Below are positions 1-8,199 of a stretch of DNA of 64,000 nucleotides, piece after piece. Every line of letters starts with the position of its first letter. The first letter of the stretch is position 1. Where the stretch lies: positions 1 to 64,000 of the forward strand of contig CAJYLQ010000005.1 in assembly GCA_913775975.1 (NCBI GenBank), written 5' to 3'. Source of the DNA: an uncultured Sphingomonas sp. GTDB taxonomy: Bacteria > Pseudomonadota > Alphaproteobacteria > Sphingomonadales > Sphingomonadaceae. Below the pieces are notes generated by a model. That model ran no database searches, was not told the origin of the DNA, and saw only the letters and a program-made list of their open reading frames with translations. A program made the position numbers and the translations under genes.

Positions 1-307
1 ATTCGCCCTCGCCGAGCGGTGGCAGGTCCGCGCGCGCGACGGTGAGCAATGTGCCGCGGAGCTGCTCCGCGGCGGTGCGGTCGGACACCTCGGCGAAGCG
101 CGCGATCGTGCCGTCGCGCAGCTTCACCAGCGTGAGCGCACCGCCGTTGAACGTGCGGTGCGCCTCGAGCGCCTCGGCGAACACCTTGAGGCGCACCTCG
201 CCGGCGATGCCGTGCGCCGCCGTCACGGCGGCGAGAACCACCGCGTCGGGGTCGACCGGCACCGCCTCAGGCTTGGTCGGGCGAGCCGGCGCCGCCGGCC
301 GGGGCAT
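1..307 (-). CDS. rimM: RimM, 16S rRNA processing factor (C-terminus cut by window edge)
   Basis: RimM assists 30S subunit maturation by binding S19 and helping process the 16S rRNA head domain. The first 102 codons are visible; the C-terminal PRC-barrel part lies outside the window. Near residue 25 the protein reads VVLAAVTAAHGIAGEVRLKV, the typical RimM N-terminal barrel motif, preceded by a Pro/Ala-rich leader. I chose the ATG at 307; a GTG 15 codons further in (16th codon) would also work and would remove the odd leader. The gene follows rpsP on the same strand in the conserved rpsP-rimM order (trmD would be expected next). Its start overlaps a short acidic ORF in another frame, which suggests translational coupling. 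Identity is firm; the exact start is not. Confidence 0.85.
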   Translation of the reverse strand, partial: MPRPAAPARPTKPEAVPVDPDAVVLAAVTAAHGIAGEVRLKVFAEALEAHRTFNGGALTLVKLRDGTIARFAEVSDRTAAEQLRGTLLTVARADLPPLGEGE

Positions 308-425
308 CGTCGTCCCCTTCGGCGGGCTGCTGGCTCGAGACGCCCTGGTTAGTGGCGTCCTGGGTGGTCGAGTCGTCATCGTCATCGTCGTCGGGCGCGG
401 TGCGCGGGTCGGGGTCGATCGTCAT
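267..425 (-). CDS. Small acidic ORF (52 aa) between rpsP and rimM
   Basis: This is a 52-codon reading frame of unknown function, starting MTIDPDPRTAPDDDDDDD and ending SPDQA. It is strongly acidic and low-complexity (Asp, then Ala/Gly/Pro), with no membrane segment or known motif. A good ribosome binding site, GAGAGGA, lies about eight bases before the ATG. Its last 13 codons overlap the start of rimM in a different frame. It may be a genuine small protein, a translated leader that couples rimM to rpsP, or a chance frame in GC-rich DNA. An N-terminal extension of RimM lost by frameshift is possible but unlikely, because RimM is complete without it. Confidence 0.4.
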   Translation of the reverse strand: MTIDPDPRTAPDDDDDDDSTTQDATNQGVSSQQPAEGDDDAPAGGAGSPDQA

Positions 426-495
426 CGTGCAATCCTCTCGGCTCTCGATGGAGCGGCAGGTAACGCACGAGCGGACGATCGGCTTCCCGGCCGGC

Positions 496-888
496 TTACT
501 CGGCGCTCGCCGCCTCGGTCTCGGCCGGGGCCGCGGCGGCCTCCTGCTGCGCCTTCAGCTTCTCGGCACGCTCCTCGGCGCGCTCCTTGGCCTTCTCGCC
601 CGGCTCGCCCTTCTTCGGGTTGCTGCGCGCGGCGCGCTCCTTAACGCCCGCGGCGTCGAGGAAGCGGGCGACGCGGTCGGTCGGCTGCGCGCCGACGCCC
701 AGCCAGTGCTTGGCGCGCTCGGCGTCGAGCACGATGCGCTTCTCGTCGTCCTTGCCGAGAAGCGGGTTGTAGTTGCCGATCTTCTCGATGAACTTGCCGT
801 CGCGCGGGCTGCGCGCGTCGGCGACGACGATGCGGTAGTAAGGACGCTTCTTCGAGCCGCCGCGCGACAGGCGAATGCTGAGTGCCAT
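496..888 (-). CDS. rpsP: 30S ribosomal protein S16
   Basis: S16 is a primary-binding protein of the 30S body. The 130-residue product opens with [20 protein letters not shown], the canonical S16 start, followed by the [12 protein letters not shown] motif. Residues beyond about 85 form a Lys/Glu/Ala-rich tail ([16 protein letters not shown]), the extended C-terminus commonly seen in alphaproteobacterial S16. AAGGA sits about 11 bases before the ATG. It follows ffh by about 96 bases and precedes the small acidic ORF and rimM, matching the widespread ffh-rpsP-rimM order. The ffh-rpsP gap contains two GC hairpins that could attenuate or process the transcript. Confidence 0.97.
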   Translation of the reverse strand: MALSIRLSRGGSKKRPYYRIVVADARSPRDGKFIEKIGNYNPLLGKDDEKRIVLDAERAKHWLGVGAQPTDRVARFLDAAGVKERAARSNPKKGEPGEKAKERAEERAEKLKAQQEAAAAPAETEAASAE

Positions 889-984
889 GGTGTTCGTCTT
901 CCTTCTGTGTGTCGGTGCCCCGGCCTGCGCCGGGATCGTTCAGGTGAGTGTCGTCACGTCCGCGCCGCCGGGCGGCGCGCACCG

Positions 985-2487
985 TTACTTCTTGAACCGG
1001 AACCCGGGCGGCAGACCGCCGGGAATGTTTCCGGGCAGACCGCCGCCAGGCAGCCCGGGCAGCCCCGGACCGCCGCCCGGCCCGCCGAGCTTGCCCATCA
1101 TGTCGCCCATGTCGGCGCCGCCGATCGCGCTGCCGAGGCCACCGAGACCGCCCTTGCCGAGCATCGCCATCATGCCCTTGAGCCCGCCCATCTTCTTGAT
1201 CTTCTTCATGGCGGTCGACATCTCGAGGTGCATCTTGAGGAGCTTGTTGACCTCCTGCACGGTCGTCCCCGAGCCCTTGGCGATGCGGATCTTGCGCTTG
1301 GCGTTGATCAGCTCGGGCTTGGCGCGCTCCTTGGCGGTCATCGAGCCGATCATCGCGTCGAGATGCACCAGCATCTTGTCGCTGCCCGGCACCGAGTCCA
1401 TCGCCGCCTGCGCCTTCTTCATGCCCGGCAGCATGCCCGCGAGCGCGCCCAGCCCGCCCATGCGCTTCATCTGTGCGAGCTGGCCACGCAGGTCGTTCAT
1501 GTCGAACTGGCCCTTGGCGAGCCGGCTCGCCATGCGCTCGGCGTCTTCCTGCTGGATCGACTCGGCGGCGCGCTCGACCAGGCTGACGACGTCGCCCATG
1601 CCGAGGATGCGGCCGGCGACGCGCGACGCGTGGAAGGCCTCGAGCGCGTCGAGCTTCTCGCCCACACCGGCGAACTTGATCGGCTTGCCGGTGACCGCGC
1701 GCATCGACAGCGCGGCGCCGCCGCGCGCGTCGCCGTCCATGCGGGTGAGTACCACGCCGGTGAGCGGCACCTGCTCGGAGAAGTTCTGCGCGACGTTGAC
1801 CGCGTCCTGACCCGTCAGCGAGTCGACGACGAGCAGGATCTCCTGCGGCTTGGCCACCTCGGCGACCGCCTTCATCTCGTCCATCAGCGCCTGATCGACG
1901 TGGAGTCGGCCGGCCGTGTCGAGCATCAGCACGTCGAAGCCCTGCAGCTTGGCGGCCTGGAGCGCGCGGCGCGCGATCTCGACCGGCTGCTGACCCGCGA
2001 CGATCGGCAGCGTCGCGACCTCGACCTGCGTACCCAGCGTCGCCAGCTGCTCCTGCGCGGCGGGGCGATTGACGTCCAGCGACGCCATCAGCACCTTCTT
2101 GCGCTCACGCCCCGACAGCCGCTTGGCGATCTTCGCCGTGGTGGTCGTCTTGCCCGAACCCTGCAGGCCCACCATCATCACCACCGCCGGCGGCGTCACG
2201 TCGAGCAGCAGCTCGCTCTCGTCGGCGCCCAATACCGCGATCAGCGCGTCGTGGACGATCTTCACGACCTGCTGCCCCGGCGTGACCGAGCGCAGCACAT
2301 TGTGCCCGACCGCCTGTTCGGTGACGCGATCGACGAAATCGCGCGCGACCGGCAGCGCCACGTCGGCTTCCAGCAGCGCGACGCGCACCTCGCGCATCGC
2401 CGCCCGGACATCGGCCTCGGTCAGCGCACCCCGGCCGCGCAGGCGGTCGAAGACGCCGCCCAGCCGGTCACTCAGGCTTTCGAACAT
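985..2487 (-). CDS. ffh: Signal recognition particle protein Ffh
   Basis: Ffh (SRP54) is the GTPase of the signal recognition particle; with 4.5S RNA it binds signal sequences of nascent inner-membrane proteins and docks on FtsY. The 500-residue protein has the N domain (1-about 95), the G domain with P-loop GLQGSGKT at 107-114 and DTAGR at 190-194, and a Met-rich M domain from about 300 (MKRMGGLGALAGMLPGM). The tail is Gly/Pro/Leu-rich and ends GLPPGFRFKK. Length is normal for alphaproteobacteria. The SRP RNA (30251-30344) and receptor FtsY (4427-5362) are both in this window. Confidence 0.98.
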   Translation of the reverse strand: MFESLSDRLGGVFDRLRGRGALTEADVRAAMREVRVALLEADVALPVARDFVDRVTEQAVGHNVLRSVTPGQQVVKIVHDALIAVLGADESELLLDVTPPAVVMMVGLQGSGKTTTTAKIAKRLSGRERKKVLMASLDVNRPAAQEQLATLGTQVEVATLPIVAGQQPVEIARRALQAAKLQGFDVLMLDTAGRLHVDQALMDEMKAVAEVAKPQEILLVVDSLTGQDAVNVAQNFSEQVPLTGVVLTRMDGDARGGAALSMRAVTGKPIKFAGVGEKLDALEAFHASRVAGRILGMGDVVSLVERAAESIQQEDAERMASRLAKGQFDMNDLRGQLAQMKRMGGLGALAGMLPGMKKAQAAMDSVPGSDKMLVHLDAMIGSMTAKERAKPELINAKRKIRIAKGSGTTVQEVNKLLKMHLEMSTAMKKIKKMGGLKGMMAMLGKGGLGGLGSAIGGADMGDMMGKLGGPGGGPGLPGLPGGGLPGNIPGGLPPGFRFKK

Positions 2488-2656
2488 CGCGTGGCTCCAA
2501 ATCCCATATCGCCAAACGCAAAAGACGCCGGCGGACGAAACCTCGTCGGCCAGCGCACACCCCCGCGCAGGGCGGCGGGTGCTTTATCGTAAGCGTTCGG
2601 AGACGAACGTGGGCGGGCCTATACGGAGGCGGGCCGGATTATGCAAGACGCCCACC

Positions 2657-3226
2657 CTACCAGCCGCCGCCCGTCTCCTCCAGCCACGCCTGCTCCTCGG
2701 GCGTGGTGGTGCGGCCCAGCGCGGCGTTGCGACCGGGGAAGCGGCCGAAGCGGCGGTACACATCGCGATGATCGCGCGCGAAGGCGGCGTTCTCTTCGAT
2801 CCCCAGCGCCTCGAACATGGCGACCGAACGATCCTGCAGCGCGCCGTCCTCCGCGTGCATCAGCGGCATATAGAGGAACACGCGCCGCTCTGGCGGCAGC
2901 TGCATGTCGTATCCGCGCGCGATCGCGTCTTGCGTCAACGCGGCGGCCAGCGGGTCCGCAGCGAACGCTTCCGCCTTGCCCCGGAACAGGTTGCGGGAAA
3001 ACTGGTCGAGCAGGATGATCGCCGCCAGCATCGTATCGGGCGCGTCGCGCCACCCGGCCGCCTGCGACGCCTTCACCCTGTCGCGCAACGCGCCGAACCG
3101 CGCCGCGATCGCCGCATCGACGGCCGCGTCCTTCGCGAAATGCTGCGCCTTCGTCAGTCCGAACCAGAAATCGAGTATCGCGTCCGCGTGGACTTGCACG
3201 TCATCCGTCCCTAGATCGCCGCTCAT
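2657..3226 (-). CDS. DUF924 family protein
   Basis: A 189-residue protein of the DUF924 family, an all-helical TPR-like fold without established function. Recognisable family features are AILDFWFG near residue 16, IILLDQFSRNLFRG around 70 and YMPLMHAED around 115. The start at 3226 has a good Shine-Dalgarno (GGGAGG, six bases upstream); a GTG nine codons further in is an alternative. Its ATG shares the palindrome CATG (3224-3227) with the divergent mtaB start, so each gene's ribosome-binding and promoter signals lie inside the other's coding sequence. ffh follows about 170 bases downstream on the same strand. Confidence 0.88.
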   Translation of the reverse strand: MSGDLGTDDVQVHADAILDFWFGLTKAQHFAKDAAVDAAIAARFGALRDRVKASQAAGWRDAPDTMLAAIILLDQFSRNLFRGKAEAFAADPLAAALTQDAIARGYDMQLPPERRVFLYMPLMHAEDGALQDRSVAMFEALGIEENAAFARDHRDVYRRFGRFPGRNAALGRTTTPEEQAWLEETGGGW

Positions 3227-4430
3227 GTCGCCTCCCGTCGCCGAGGTCGTCAGCCTTGGCTGCCGATTGAACATAGCCGAAAGCGAAACGATCCGCGCGA
3301 TGATCGCGGGGCGGGACATGGTCGTCGTGAACAGCTGCGCGGTGACGGCGGAAGCGGTGAAGCAGACGCGCGCGGCGATCCGCCGGGCGGCCCGGGCGCG
3401 GCCGGGGGCACAGATCGTCGTCACCGGCTGCGCGGCCACAATCGACACACCCGCCTTCGCCGCAATGTCAGAAGTGACACACATCGTCCCCAATGCGGCG
3501 AAGCTCGATCCCGCCAGCTGGGGCGCCGCCCCCGCCGCATCACCCACCCCCGCCGCATCCTTCACCGGCCACGCCCGCGCGTTCGTCGAGGTGCAGAACG
3601 GCTGCGACCACCGCTGCACCTTCTGCATCATCCCGCAGGGCCGCGGCGCCAGCCGTTCGATCCCCGCCGGCGCCGTGGTCGAGCGGGTGCGCGAACTGGT
3701 CGCGGCGGGGCATCGCGAGGTGGTGCTGACCGGCGTCGACCTGACCAGCTACGGCCCGGACCTGCCGGGCGCGCCGTCGCTGGGGTCGCTGGTCGAGCGG
3801 ATCCTGACGCTGGTGCCCGAATTGCCGCGCCTGCGCCTGTCCTCACTCGATTCGGTGGAGATCGATGCGCGCCTGTTCGATCTGATCGCGCATGAGCCGC
3901 GCGTGATGCCGCACCTGCACCTGTCGCTGCAGGCGGGCAACGACCTGGTCCTGAAGCGGATGAAGCGGCGCCATGCGCGCGCGGAGGCGGTGGAGCTGGT
4001 GCGGCGCCTGCACGCGATCCGGCCGGAGATCGCGATCGGCGCGGACCTTATCGCCGGCTTCCCGACCGAGGACGAGGCGATGTTCGCCGACACGCTGGCG
4101 CTGATCGCGGACGCGCGGATCGTCCATGCGCATATCTTCCCCTATTCGCCGCGCACGGGCACGCCCGCCGCGCGGATGCCGCAGGTCGCACCCGAAATCC
4201 GGCGGGCGCGCGCCGCGCGGCTGCGCGAGGCGGCGGCGGATCGGCGGCGCGCATGGCTGGGCACGCTGCTGGGCACGACACAGGCCGTGCTGGTCGAGCG
4301 GCCCGGCACGCGCGGCCATGCGGGCAATTTCGCCGATATCCATCTGACAGAGGCCGCGGAACCGGGCGCGATCGTGCGCGTCCGTGTTACCGGGGCCAGC
4401 GACACTCATCTCATCGGAACACAGATATGA
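3225..4430 (+). CDS. mtaB: tRNA-t6A37 methylthiotransferase MtaB
   Basis: MtaB is a radical-SAM enzyme that converts t6A37 to ms2t6A37 in tRNAs decoding ANN codons. The 401-residue protein has the N-terminal methylthiotransferase domain with its three cluster cysteines (C13 in LGCRLN, C38 in NSCAV, C69 in TGCA). The radical-SAM motif CDHRCTFC follows at 127-134, then a core with LTGVDLTSYG and LHLSLQAGND, and a short C-terminal TRAM-like region. The start is the first ATG before the conserved VVSLGCRLN; no clear Shine-Dalgarno precedes it. It overlaps the divergent DUF924 start, and its stop overlaps the ftsY ATG (ATGA), so the two are probably co-translated. Confidence 0.93.
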   Translation: MSPPVAEVVSLGCRLNIAESETIRAMIAGRDMVVVNSCAVTAEAVKQTRAAIRRAARARPGAQIVVTGCAATIDTPAFAAMSEVTHIVPNAAKLDPASWGAAPAASPTPAASFTGHARAFVEVQNGCDHRCTFCIIPQGRGASRSIPAGAVVERVRELVAAGHREVVLTGVDLTSYGPDLPGAPSLGSLVERILTLVPELPRLRLSSLDSVEIDARLFDLIAHEPRVMPHLHLSLQAGNDLVLKRMKRRHARAEAVELVRRLHAIRPEIAIGADLIAGFPTEDEAMFADTLALIADARIVHAHIFPYSPRTGTPAARMPQVAPEIRRARAARLREAAADRRRAWLGTLLGTTQAVLVERPGTRGHAGNFADIHLTEAAEPGAIVRVRVTGASDTHLIGTQI

Positions 4431-5362
4431 GCACCACATCCTCGTGGCACGAGAAGCTGCTCGGCGGCTTCCGGCGCACGTCCGACCGGCTGATCGGCAA
4501 CCTGGCCGGGCTGGGCGGCGCGCGGCTGGATGACGACACCCTGGACGAGATCGAGGAGGCCCTGATCGCGTCCGACCTCGGCCCCCAGACCGCCGGCCAT
4601 ATCCGCACGCGGCTGGCGGAGGGCACGTTCGGCCGCGACATGGAGGAACTGGGTATCCGCCTGGTCGTCGCCGAAGAGGTGGAGAAGGCGCTGGCGAAGG
4701 TCGCCACCCCGCTGGAGATCGACGCCTTTCCGCGGCCGCAGGTGATCCTGGTCATCGGCGTCAACGGATCGGGCAAGACCACCACGATCGCGAAGCTGGC
4801 GCACCTGTTCATGGAGCAGGATTACGGCGTGATGCTGGCCGCCGGCGACACGTTCCGCGCCGCCGCGATCGGCCAGCTGAAGACCTGGGCGGACCGGGTC
4901 GGCGTGCCGATCGTGACGGGCAAGGAGGGCGGCGACGCGGCCGGCATCGTCTATGAGGCGGTGAAGCAGGCCACCGCCACCGGCATCGACGTGCTGATCG
5001 TCGACACCGCCGGGCGGCTCCAGAACAAGCGCGAACTGATGGACGAACTGGCGAAGATCCGCCGCGTGCTGGGCCGCCTGAACCCGGAAGCACCGCATGA
5101 CGTGGTGCTGGTGCTGGACGCCACCACCGGCCAGAACGCGCTGAACCAGATCGAGGTGTTCAAGGACGTCGCCGGCGTCACCGGCCTGGTCATGACCAAG
5201 CTGGACGGCACGGCGCGCGGCGGCGTGCTGGTGGCGGCGGCGGAACGCTATGGCCTGCCGATCCATGCGATCGGCGTCGGCGAGGGGATGACGGACCTTC
5301 GCCCGTTCGACGCGGCGGAGGTGAGCCGGATCATCGCCGGGGTCGAGGGCGTGCGGAAGTGA
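4427..5362 (+). CDS. ftsY: Signal recognition particle receptor FtsY
   Basis: FtsY is the membrane-associated SRP receptor GTPase that accepts Ffh-ribosome complexes and hands them to SecYEG. At 311 residues it lacks the long acidic A domain of enterobacteria and starts directly with the NG core. The P-loop GVNGSGKT is at 111-118, followed by DTAGRLQNK and TKLDGTARGG. It is tightly packed between mtaB (ATGA overlap) and yciB (GTGA overlap). The mtaB-ftsY order is common in alphaproteobacteria. Confidence 0.97.
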   Translation: MSTTSSWHEKLLGGFRRTSDRLIGNLAGLGGARLDDDTLDEIEEALIASDLGPQTAGHIRTRLAEGTFGRDMEELGIRLVVAEEVEKALAKVATPLEIDAFPRPQVILVIGVNGSGKTTTIAKLAHLFMEQDYGVMLAAGDTFRAAAIGQLKTWADRVGVPIVTGKEGGDAAGIVYEAVKQATATGIDVLIVDTAGRLQNKRELMDELAKIRRVLGRLNPEAPHDVVLVLDATTGQNALNQIEVFKDVAGVTGLVMTKLDGTARGGVLVAAAERYGLPIHAIGVGEGMTDLRPFDAAEVSRIIAGVEGVRK

Positions 5363-6045
5363 CCGGCGCCCAGACCGACAAGGGCTCGCCCGGCCTGCGC
5401 ATGGCGGTGGACTATGCGCCGCTCGTCGTGTTCTTCGCGGTCAATTTCCTGGCGCCGGCCGAGCCGATGATGCGGCTGGTCGCGGCGTTCAGCGGCGTCC
5501 TGTCCGACATGGACCGGCTGGGCGCGCTGGTGATCGCGCGCGTCATCTGCGCGACGACCGCGTTCGTCATCGCCACCATCGTCGCGATCATCGTGTCGCG
5601 GGTGAAGCTGGGCCATGTGTCGCCGATGCTGTGGATTTCAGGCGTACTGGTCGTCGTGTTCGGCGGCCTGACCGTCTATTTTCACGACCCGCGCTTCATC
5701 CAGATGAAGCCGACCATCGTCTACGCGACCTTCTCCGGCGTGCTGCTGTTCGGCCTGCTGACCGGGCGGCCGCTGCTGGAGGGGCTGCTCGGCACCGCCT
5801 ATCCGGGCCTGAGCGCGGAAGGGTGGCGCAAGCTGACGCGCAACTGGACGCTGTTCTTCGCCGCGATGGCGGTGCTGAACGAGATCGTCTGGCGGAACAC
5901 CGGCTGGGATTTCTGGGTCGGGTTCAAGCTGTGGGGCGCGATCCCGCTGACGCTGGGCTTCGCGATGGCGAACATCCCGATGCTGATGCGGCACGGGCTG
6001 GCGACCGGAGACGGGGCGGTGGCGGAGGAATTGCCGCCCGAGTGA
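5359..6045 (+). CDS. yciB: Septation protein IspZ/YciB, inner membrane
   Basis: A polytopic inner-membrane protein of the YciB (intracellular septation protein A) family, which interacts with the elongasome and divisome and affects envelope integrity. The 228-residue product has about five to six hydrophobic helices. Family motifs include YAPLVVFFAVNF near residue 18, HDPRFIQMKPT around 110 and LNEIVWRN near 175. Translation starts at a GTG overlapping the ftsY stop (GTGA). It is the last gene of the mtaB-ftsY-yciB unit; the region after it contains the palindromic repeat at 6102-6204. Confidence 0.92.
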   Translation: MTGAQTDKGSPGLRMAVDYAPLVVFFAVNFLAPAEPMMRLVAAFSGVLSDMDRLGALVIARVICATTAFVIATIVAIIVSRVKLGHVSPMLWISGVLVVVFGGLTVYFHDPRFIQMKPTIVYATFSGVLLFGLLTGRPLLEGLLGTAYPGLSAEGWRKLTRNWTLFFAAMAVLNEIVWRNTGWDFWVGFKLWGAIPLTLGFAMANIPMLMRHGLATGDGAVAEELPPE

Positions 6046-6101
6046 GGTGCGCGGGACGGGTGTCGCGTCGGGGTGCCGGTGAACAGGTTGACATCCCGTC
6101 G

Positions 6102-6204
6102 CCCCTCCTCTGCCATTTAGGGGAGGGGTCGGGGGTGGGGCGCTTCCGGCAGCGGTGCGCTTGAGGGGACGCCCCACCCCCACCCCTCCCGTGAAGGGGA
6201 GGGG
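6102..6204. repeat. GC-rich intergenic palindromic repeat, copy A
   Basis: An imperfect long palindrome in the gap between yciB and the SOD gene, both of which end here. The left arm (about 6120-6142) reads GGGGAGGGGTCGGGGGTGG and continues; its reverse complement returns at about 6170-6190. A small hairpin of the form CCCCTCCC..GGGGAGGGG follows. The same units recur at 10942-11043 and 54930-54998, which marks a dispersed REP-like family. Being between convergent genes, it may also act as a bidirectional terminator. Confidence 0.7.
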
Positions 6205-6304
6205 CTTCGGCTCTGCACGGCGTGAAGCGGGTGCCTTCCCGCCGGCGCGCGTATTAAGTCGCCACGAACGAAAAAGGGCGGACCGACCGGCCCGCCCCCT
6301 TCCC

Positions 6305-6916
6305 TTACTTCGCGACCGCGTCGTAGCGCTGGCCGACCGTGTCCCAGTCGACCACGTCCCACCACGCCTTCAGATAGCCGGGGCGGTCGTTCATGTAGGT
6401 GAGGTAATAGGCGTGTTCCCACACGTCGTTGCCGAGCAGCGGCGTGCCGGGGTCCTTGGCGTCGTCCATCAGGGGATTGTCCTGATTGGGCGTGCTCGTC
6501 ACCTTCAGCTTGCCGTCGGCGTCCGCGATCAGCCACGCCCAGCCCGAGCCGAACTGGCCCGCGCCCTTGGTGTTGAACTCTTCCTTCAGCTTGTCGAGGC
6601 CGCCGAAGTCGCGGTCGATCGCCTCGGCGAGCTTGCCGGACGGCTGGCCGCCGCCCTTCTTCATCGACTTCCAGAAGAAGTCGTGGTTCCAATAGCCGCC
6701 GCCATTGTTGCGCACGCCGGCGGGCAGCGACGAGATCATGCCGAGGATATCCTCGATCGACTTGCCTTCCAGCTTCGAATCCGCCGCGACGAACTCGTTC
6801 AGCTTGTTGGTGTAGGCGGCATGATGCTTGTCGTGGTGGAAGTGCATCGTCTCCTTCGAGATGGTCGGCTCCAGCGCGTCATAGTCGTACGGCAGCGGGG
6901 GCAGTTCGAAAGCCAT
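6305..6916 (-). CDS. Superoxide dismutase, Fe/Mn family
   Basis: Converts superoxide to oxygen and peroxide. The 203-residue product has the N-terminal helical hairpin (FELPPLPYDYDALEP, then HFHHDKHHAAYTNKLNE) and the C-terminal alpha/beta domain with DVWEHAYYLTY. The metal ligands are visible in HFHHDKHH, NHDFFW, DVWEH and the following His. The residues NNGGG and STPNQDNPLM resemble Mn-type or cambialistic enzymes more than the classic E. coli Fe enzyme (NNAAQ), so the metal is left open. There is no signal peptide, so it is cytoplasmic. AGGAGA lies about eight bases before the ATG. It is transcribed alone and convergent with yciB. Confidence 0.96.
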   Translation of the reverse strand: MAFELPPLPYDYDALEPTISKETMHFHHDKHHAAYTNKLNEFVAADSKLEGKSIEDILGMISSLPAGVRNNGGGYWNHDFFWKSMKKGGGQPSGKLAEAIDRDFGGLDKLKEEFNTKGAGQFGSGWAWLIADADGKLKVTSTPNQDNPLMDDAKDPGTPLLGNDVWEHAYYLTYMNDRPGYLKAWWDVVDWDTVGQRYDAVAK

Positions 6917-6981
6917 GGGGCATCTCCTGATGGGGTCGCGCGGGAAACGCGCGTGCGCTCCGATTGGTCCAGCCGGCCGCG

Positions 6982-8031
6982 TTACGCAACCGTTCCGATA
7001 AGATCGTGGCGCCGCAACGCGTGGCGTAGCTGGTCGTAGGACAGGCCCAGCGCCTCCGCCGTGTGCCGCTGGTTGAAGCGGTGCTCGGCCAGCGTCCGCG
7101 CCAGCAGCTCGCGCTCGAACCGGGCGACGCGTGATTTGAAGTCCGAGGGGCCGACCTCGCACGCCGCGACCTCCTCGTCGGCGGGCTCCGGCGTCGGCGC
7201 GGGCGGTGCCGCCCCGCCCCGCTCGGCACGGGCGGCGGCGGGCGACTGGCTTTGCGGGCGGTAGGGCGAGGCGAAGGGGTCGATCTCGATCCGATCGACC
7301 GCGCCGCCCGCCTCCCACCGATAGACGGCGCGTTCGACGACGTTGCGCAGCTCGCGGACATTGCCGGGCCAGCGGTGCGTCGTCAGCGTGTCGAGCGCGG
7401 TGGGGCCGAAGCCGTACCAGCGGTCGCGCCCCAGCTCCGCCGCCATGCGCCGGCCGAAATGGTCCGCCAGCACGGGAATGTCCCCCGCGCGGCTGCGCAA
7501 GGGAGGCAGCGTCACCACCTCGAACGACAGGCGGTCGAGCAGGTCGGCGCGAAACTCGTGCCGGTCGACCTTGTCGGGCAGATGTTCGTTGGTGGCCGCG
7601 ACGATGCGCACATCGACGCGCACCGGGCGCGAGGAGCCGATGCGCGTGATCTCGCCATATTCGACCGCGCGCAGCAATCGCTCCTGCGCGCCCATCGACA
7701 GCGTGCCGAGTTCGTCGAGGAACAGCGTGCCGCCGTCCGCCTCCTCGAACCGGCCCGTCCGCGCCTTGGTCGCGCCGGTAAACGCGCCCGCCTCGTGCCC
7801 GAACAGTTCCGCCTCGATCAGCGTTTCCGGGAGCGCGGCGCAGTTCATCACGACGAGCGGCTGGTCCCAGCGGGGCGACAGGCGATGCAGGCGCTCGGCG
7901 ACCAGTTCCTTGCCCGTCCCCCGCTCGCCGATGACCAGCACGGGGCGATCGAGCGCGGCCGCGCGGCTTGCACGTTCGAGGGCATCGAGGAACGCCCCCG
8001 ACTGACCGATCACCTGGCTCGTCCGTTCCAT
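6982..8031 (-). CDS. pspF: PspF-type sigma-54 transcriptional activator
   Basis: A bacterial enhancer-binding AAA+ protein that activates sigma-54 RNA polymerase at the psp promoter. Like E. coli PspF it has no receiver domain. Walker A GERGTGKE is at 35-42, the sigma-54-contacting GAFTGA at 82-87, and Walker B GGTLFLDE near 101. A Pro/Ala linker around 265-290 leads to a C-terminal Fis-type helix-turn-helix (about 300-349). I start at the ATG at 8031 (MERTSQVIGQ) rather than 12 codons upstream, because the family begins just before this motif. It is divergent from the psp operon, with binding-site candidates in between. Activity would be restrained by PspA. Confidence 0.93.
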   Translation of the reverse strand: MERTSQVIGQSGAFLDALERASRAAALDRPVLVIGERGTGKELVAERLHRLSPRWDQPLVVMNCAALPETLIEAELFGHEAGAFTGATKARTGRFEEADGGTLFLDELGTLSMGAQERLLRAVEYGEITRIGSSRPVRVDVRIVAATNEHLPDKVDRHEFRADLLDRLSFEVVTLPPLRSRAGDIPVLADHFGRRMAAELGRDRWYGFGPTALDTLTTHRWPGNVRELRNVVERAVYRWEAGGAVDRIEIDPFASPYRPQSQSPAAARAERGGAAPPAPTPEPADEEVAACEVGPSDFKSRVARFERELLARTLAEHRFNQRHTAEALGLSYDQLRHALRRHDLIGTVA

Positions 8032-8037
8032 GCCCAA

Positions 8038-8078
8038 GGATTGGCGTAAAATCCCAATGTTGCGCAAGACGCCAATCC
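8038..8078. promoter_or_regulatory. Inverted repeat, candidate PspF enhancer sites
   Basis: GGATTGGCGT at 8038-8047 and its perfect reverse complement ACGCCAATCC at 8069-8078 are separated by 21 bases (centres 31 bases apart, about three helical turns). They lie between pspF and the sigma-54 promoter, about 80-115 bases upstream of the expected transcription start, the range used by E. coli PspF. They also sit next to the pspF start codon, so binding could repress pspF. Assignment to PspF is inference from position. Confidence 0.6.
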
Positions 8079-8130
8079 GCGACGGCGCGGCATTTTCCTC
8101 TATCTATCTGTATTGTCTCCATTTTATAAA

Positions 8131-8146
8131 TTGGCACGCCCCCTGC
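8131..8146 (+). promoter_or_regulatory. Sigma-54 promoter of the psp operon
   Basis: TTGGCACGCCCCCTGC matches the -24/-12 consensus (TGGCACG, four bases, TTGC), with only the first T of the -12 element replaced by C. It is placed downstream of the divergent sigma-54 activator gene and about 55 bases before the first psp ORF. Transcription should begin near 8156. Confidence 0.88.
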
Positions 8147-8199
8147 AATGCTGTTGGCATACCGCCCCGGCGGACACAGACAGCATCACGGAGGACACC

